A DNA stretch of 8,697 nt from Rhodobacter sp. (GTDB taxonomy: Bacteria > Pseudomonadota > Alphaproteobacteria > Rhodobacterales > Rhodobacteraceae), in contig PNNE01000139.1 of NCBI GenBank assembly GCA_013824055.1, positions 1-8,697 of the forward strand, in the 5' to 3' direction. The translations under genes and the position numbers were made by a program. This document shows positions 5,203 to 8,697 of this stretch, piece by piece (position 1 is the stretch's first letter; each line of letters begins with the position of its first letter). A model generated the notes under the pieces. It did no database searches. It was not told the DNA's origin and saw only the letters and a list, made by a program, of their open reading frames with translations.

Positions 5203-6561
5203 TTATGTCTGCGGCGGCGCAGCGACGCCGATATCCGGCACCGAGGCCGCGTAAAAATCCAGCAGCGCCCGCTCTGCCGCCACCGGCTTCAGATCGGTCG
5301 ACACCAACCCGCGCCGGATCAGCGGCTCCAGCCCCTCGTCCAGGACCGAGGTTCCGCCCATCGGCGGCAGCTTCAACACCGCCCCCGCCGCGCGCAGCTG
5401 CGCCACCATCGCCTCGACCCGCGCGCCCAGCTCCTCGCGGCTCGCGGCCCCCTCGCCCAGGGCACGGGCCACCAGCGGCACGGGCAGCACCGGCACCACC
5501 GCCGCGATCGCGGCCATCAGGCGCTCACCCAGCGCCTCGACCGAGCCACCCGCCCCCAGATGCTCGCGCAGGCTGACCGGGGCGCCGAACCCCGCCGCCG
5601 CGGTCCCGAACCCAGTCCTCCGCCCCCGGAACCGCGCCCAGGCAAAGCGCAGCGCGTGCCAGGCGACCCAGAGCGGCTGGTTGCGGAACCGCCGCGCGCC
5701 GGTCCGAGCGGCCTTGACCAGCACCCGATCCTCCAGCACCCGGTCATAGGCCAGCCCGACCGGCACGAAGACCACATCGCGCGACTGCGGCGTCCAGCCC
5801 TCGACGATGTAGCTGATCAGCCCCAGTTTCGGCGGCCCGACGCGTCCGTCCAGGCTAAGGCCGCCCTCCGGGAAGATCGCCTGTGTCGTCCCCTCCTCGG
5901 TCGCCATCTGCACGTAGCGGGCCAGCACCTTGCGGTACAAGGCGTTCCGGCTGCCGCGCCGGATGAAGTAGGCCCCCATCGACCGGATCAGCGCCGACAA
6001 GGGCCAGACCCGCGCCCATTCCCCTACCGCGTAGCTGACGGCCGAGCGATCCGCGACCAGCCAGGTCACCAGCACGTAGTCCACATTGGACCGGTGGTTC
6101 ATCACGAACACCACTGCCGCCTTCGGGTCGATGGTCCGCAGTGCCCGGTCCACCTTGCCGACCCTGACCCGGAACAGCAGCCGCGACAGCCACTTCGCCG
6201 CCCGCGTCCCGAACCCGAAATAGACCGTGGCCGAAAACGCCGGCACGATCTCGCGCGCATAGCGCCGCGCCTCCTCGAAGGCGACGCCGCCCGGCACCCC
6301 GGTCTCGGCCGCATGGACCGTCGCCGCCTCGACGACCCTTTGGTCATAGGCCAGCCGCGCCACCATGTCCGACCGTTGCGCCAGCTTGAAAAGGTCGATC
6401 TTCCGGTCCAGCCGCGCGTTCAGCCGCGTCAGCGCCCGCTCTGCCCGTCGCCGGAAGAACCAGCGCACACTGGGGAACAGGAAATGCGTGGCAAAGCTGA
6501 TCGCGGCGAAGCCAAGGATCAGGACAAGCAACCAGACCGGAACCGCGATCGTGCCGAACAT
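5203..6561 (-). CDS. PlsB/PlsC-type glycerolipid acyltransferase
   Basis: A 452-residue lysophospholipid/glycerol-3-phosphate acyltransferase superfamily protein, expected to move an acyl chain to glycerol-3-phosphate or 1-acyl-glycerol-3-phosphate at the inner membrane. One N-terminal membrane segment (about 5-29, IAVPVWLLVLILGFAAISFA) anchors it, followed by a basic RRRAER stretch. Catalytic blocks: I, NHRSNVDY (155-162, H156 and D161); II, GAYFIRRGSRNALYR (196-210); III, FPEGGLSLDGRVGPPK (230-245); IV, VFVPVGLAYDRV (264-275). Blocks II and IV look more like PlsB than PlsC, but block III has GLSLDGR where PlsB usually has RSRTG, and the protein is about half the length of E. coli PlsB. I therefore give no gene symbol. 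The C-terminal 170 residues contain a helical region of unknown role. ATG 6559-6561 has a stop codon 4 codons upstream in frame and no clear Shine-Dalgarno sequence. It is divergent from ecm and upstream of ccr on the same strand. Confidence 0.9.
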   Translation of the reverse strand: MFGTIAVPVWLLVLILGFAAISFATHFLFPSVRWFFRRRAERALTRLNARLDRKIDLFKLAQRSDMVARLAYDQRVVEAATVHAAETGVPGGVAFEEARRYAREIVPAFSATVYFGFGTRAAKWLSRLLFRVRVGKVDRALRTIDPKAAVVFVMNHRSNVDYVLVTWLVADRSAVSYAVGEWARVWPLSALIRSMGAYFIRRGSRNALYRKVLARYVQMATEEGTTQAIFPEGGLSLDGRVGPPKLGLISYIVEGWTPQSRDVVFVPVGLAYDRVLEDRVLVKAARTGARRFRNQPLWVAWHALRFAWARFRGRRTGFGTAAAGFGAPVSLREHLGAGGSVEALGERLMAAIAAVVPVLPVPLVARALGEGAASREELGARVEAMVAQLRAAGAVLKLPPMGGTSVLDEGLEPLIRRGLVSTDLKPVAAERALLDFYAASVPDIGVAAPPQT

Positions 6562-6744
6562 CCGTGAACACTACCCGGAACCCATGCTCCCACAATGCCT
6601 TTCATCCTTGCTCAAGTATCCCGGGGTGCGGCGCTGGCCCCGCCCTGCCGAAGTTGCCGCAGCGCAGCGATTGACACTGGCACGATATGTCGCGTATCCC
6701 ATCCTTGACGCAATAAAATTACGCGCCCGACTCGCGAGGCTTCG
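6562..6744. promoter_or_regulatory. Divergent regulatory region between the acyltransferase and ecm
   Basis: These 183 bp hold the promoters of both genes. For ecm, TTGACA (6671-6676) and TATCCC (6695-6700) are 18 bp apart, giving a start near 6706. GAGG (6736-6739) lies 5 nt before the ATG. An AT-rich stretch, CAATAAAATTAC (6711-6722), would fall in the ecm leader. For the acyltransferase no convincing boxes are seen; TTGTGG (complement of 6590-6595) and TAGTGT (complement of 6568-6573) are weak candidates that would again give a leaderless start. A copy of the dispersed TATCCCGGGGT motif lies at 6608-6627, with a short hairpin (6622-6627 with 6637-6642). Confidence 0.5.
6608..6627 (+). repeat. 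Second copy of the dispersed TTGC-TATCCCGGGGT motif
   Basis: TTGCTCAAGTATCCCGGGGT matches 1536-1555 at 17 of 20 positions with no gaps. Here it lies in a divergent promoter region rather than at a convergent gene end, so in this copy it cannot simply be the terminator of a flanking gene. In the acyltransferase direction it would be in or just upstream of the leader. Confidence 0.6.
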
Positions 6745-8697
6745 ATGACCGAGAAACCCTGGCTCTTTCGCACCTACGCCGGCCATTCCACCGCCGCCGC
6801 GTCCAACGCACTTTACCGCGGCAACCTCGCCAAGGGGCAGACCGGGCTTTCGGTGGCCTTCGACCTGCCGACCCAGACCGGCTACGACAGCGACGACCCC
6901 CGCTCGCGCGGCGAGGTGGGCAAGGTCGGCGTCCCGGTCGCCCACCTTGGGGACATGCGGGCGCTGTTCCAGGACATTCCCCTGGACCAGATGAACACCT
7001 CGATGACGATCAACGCCACCGCGCCGTGGCTTCTGGCGCTCTACATCGCCGTGGCCGAGGAACAGGGCGCCGACATCGCCGCCCTGCAGGGCACTGTCCA
7101 GAACGACATCATCAAGGAATACCTCAGCCGCGGCACCTACATCCTGCCGCCGCAGCCCTCCCTGCGCCTGATCACCGACGTCGCCGCCTACACCGGCAAG
7201 CACCTGCCGAAGTGGAACCCGATGAACGTCTGCAGCTATCACCTGCAAGAGGCCGGAGCCACGCCAGAGCAGGAACTGGCCTTCGCCCTCGCCACCGCCT
7301 GCGCCGTGCTGGATGATCTGAAAGTGAAAGTATCGGCGCAGGATTTCCCGGCAATGGCGGGCAGAATGTCGTTTTTTGTCAATGCCGGCATCCGCTTCGT
7401 GACCGAGCTTTGCAAGATGCGCGCCTTCACCGCCCTCTGGGACCAGCTTCTGGAGACCCGTTACGGCATCACCGACGCCCGCTTTCGCCGGTTCCGCTAT
7501 GGGGTGCAGGTCAACTCGCTTGGCCTGACCGAACAGCAGCCGGAAAACAACGTCACCCGCATCCTGATCGAGATGCTGGCCGTCACCCTGTCGAAGAACG
7601 CCCGCGCCCGCGCGGTGCAGCTTCCCGCCTGGAACGAGGCGCTCGGCCTGCCCCGGCCCTTCGACCAGCAATGGTCGCTGCGGATGCAGCAGATCCTGGC
7701 CTACGAGACCGACCTGCTGGACTACGACGACCTCTTCGACGGCAACCCCGCCATCGACCGCAAGGTCGAGGCGCTGAAGCAGGACGCGCTGGAAGAACTC
7801 GCCCGCATCGACGCGATGGGCGGCGCCGTCGCGGCCATCGCCTACATGAAGGGCCGCCTGGTGGAAGCCAACGCCGAACGCCTGGCGAAGATCGAGTCCG
7901 GCGCAACCACTGTCGTTGGTGTCAACCGGTTCACCACCACCGAACCCTCGCCCCTGACGACCGGCGAAGGCGCAATCATGCAGGCCGATCCCAGGGCCGA
8001 GGCCGACCAATGCGCCCGCCTTGCCCAGTGGCGCGCCAGCCGCGACCCGCAGAAGGTCGCCGATGCCCTCGCCGCGCTGCGGCAGGCCGCCGAGACCGGC
8101 GAGAACATCATGCCGGCCTCGATCCTTTGCGCCAAAGCCGGGGTCACCACCGGCGAATGGGGCGGGGCGATGCGCGCGCTTTACGGCGAATACCGCGCGC
8201 CCACCGGCGTCAGCCAGCACCCCTCCAACCGGACCGAGGGGCTGGAGCCGGTCCGCGATGCCGTGGCCGCTGTCGCCACCAGACTTGGCCGCCCGCTGCG
8301 CCTGCTTCTGGGCAAGCCCGGCCTCGACGGCCATTCCAACGGCGCCGAGCAGATCGCCACCCGCGCCCGCGACTGCGGGATCGAGATCACCTACGACGGC
8401 ATCCGCCTCACCCCGCAGGAAATCGTCGCCGCCGCCGCCGAGAAACAGCCCGACGTCATCGGCCTCTCCATCCTGTCCGGCAGTCACATCGCCCTGATCC
8501 GCGAGACGCTGGACCTCATGCGCCAGCAGGGCCTGACCCAGCCCCTCGTCGTCGGCGGCATCATCCCGGACGAGGACGCGAAGACCCTGGCCGCGATGGG
8601 CGTGGCCCGCGTCTACACCCCCAAGGACTTCCAGTTGAACCGGATCATGCTGGACCTCGTGGCACTGGCCGATCCGGCCCCGGTCGCCGCCGAATAG
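6745..8697 (+). CDS. ecm: Ethylmalonyl-CoA mutase, coenzyme B12-dependent
   Basis: A 650-residue acyl-CoA mutase that converts (2R)-ethylmalonyl-CoA to (2S)-methylsuccinyl-CoA with adenosylcobalamin, two steps after Ccr. The N-terminal TIM-barrel substrate domain shows YAGHSTAAASNALYRGNL (11-28), GLSVAFDLPTQTGYDSDDPR (34-53), GEVGKVGV (56-63), PPQPSLRLITD (135-145) and NVCSYHLQEAGATPEQEL (161-178), where H166 aligns with the active-site His of methylmalonyl-CoA mutase. The C-terminal cobalamin domain has KPGLDGHSNGAEQ (524-536; H530 is the lower axial cobalt ligand in the DxHxxG motif), GLSILSGSH (573-581) and VVGGIIP (602-608). It lacks the roughly 60-residue N-terminal extension of methylmalonyl-CoA mutases, has DLPTQTGYD where those have DLATHRGYD, and neighbours ccr; together these point to Ecm rather than Mcm. 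ATG 6745 has GAGG 5 nt upstream. It is complete, with TAG as the last three bases of the window. Confidence 0.96.
   Translation: MTEKPWLFRTYAGHSTAAASNALYRGNLAKGQTGLSVAFDLPTQTGYDSDDPRSRGEVGKVGVPVAHLGDMRALFQDIPLDQMNTSMTINATAPWLLALYIAVAEEQGADIAALQGTVQNDIIKEYLSRGTYILPPQPSLRLITDVAAYTGKHLPKWNPMNVCSYHLQEAGATPEQELAFALATACAVLDDLKVKVSAQDFPAMAGRMSFFVNAGIRFVTELCKMRAFTALWDQLLETRYGITDARFRRFRYGVQVNSLGLTEQQPENNVTRILIEMLAVTLSKNARARAVQLPAWNEALGLPRPFDQQWSLRMQQILAYETDLLDYDDLFDGNPAIDRKVEALKQDALEELARIDAMGGAVAAIAYMKGRLVEANAERLAKIESGATTVVGVNRFTTTEPSPLTTGEGAIMQADPRAEADQCARLAQWRASRDPQKVADALAALRQAAETGENIMPASILCAKAGVTTGEWGGAMRALYGEYRAPTGVSQHPSNRTEGLEPVRDAVAAVATRLGRPLRLLLGKPGLDGHSNGAEQIATRARDCGIEITYDGIRLTPQEIVAAAAEKQPDVIGLSILSGSHIALIRETLDLMRQQGLTQPLVVGGIIPDEDAKTLAAMGVARVYTPKDFQLNRIMLDLVALADPAPVAAE

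Noticed and set aside
5113..6567. 484-codon plus-strand open frame opposite the acyltransferase
   Set aside because: It is arginine- and proline-rich without a domain, and antisense to an acyltransferase with all four catalytic blocks.
6571..8487. 638-codon minus-strand open frame opposite ecm
   Set aside because: The product is a glycine-, valine- and aspartate-rich shadow of the ecm codons with no domain, and it would run antisense through the B12-binding site.

Overview
The window looks like an ordinary chromosomal segment of a GC-rich alphaproteobacterium, most likely a member of the Rhodobacteraceae (Rhodobacter/Paracoccus type). The grounds are the strongly GC-biased third codon positions, the very close match of two enzymes to remembered Rhodobacter ethylmalonyl-CoA pathway proteins, and a dispersed intergenic motif (TTGCNNAANTATCCCGGGGT) that I recall as common in that family. 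No mobile element, CRISPR array, tRNA or rRNA is visible.

Layout. Left, plus strand: a strong hairpin (26-54), then a small DUF952 protein (129-467) translationally coupled to pyrD (464-1525), the quinone-dependent dihydroorotate dehydrogenase of pyrimidine synthesis. A terminator-like hairpin (about 1536-1576) lies where pyrD converges on the minus-strand genes. In transcription order, the minus-strand block 6561 to 1583 holds a membrane-anchored PlsB/PlsC-type acyltransferase, crotonyl-CoA carboxylase/reductase (ccr), a 77-residue protein with a 15-bp tandem repeat in its tail, a RecD/Dda-like SF1 helicase, and a stand-alone Lrp/AsnC effector-binding (RAM) domain. Right, plus strand: ethylmalonyl-CoA mutase (ecm, 6745-8697), divergent from the acyltransferase; its stop codon is the last codon of the window.

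How the genes work together. Ccr reductively carboxylates crotonyl-CoA to (2S)-ethylmalonyl-CoA. After epimerisation by an enzyme not in this window, Ecm isomerises (2R)-ethylmalonyl-CoA to methylsuccinyl-CoA. These two steps are diagnostic for the ethylmalonyl-CoA pathway of acetyl-CoA assimilation, used when no isocitrate lyase operates or as an alternative to it. The acyltransferase between them is a phospholipid-synthesis type enzyme with no known step in that pathway. The other genes are housekeeping or of unknown role.

I see no convincing undescribed multi-gene system. The items most worth a second look are regulatory: a TTTGCAAT element overlapping the candidate ccr -35 box, similar candidate promoter architecture and a shared 10-mer upstream of ccr and ecm, a possible leaderless start for the DUF952-pyrD operon, a perfect 15-nt palindrome over the ccr stop codon, and the in-frame minisatellite in the small protein.
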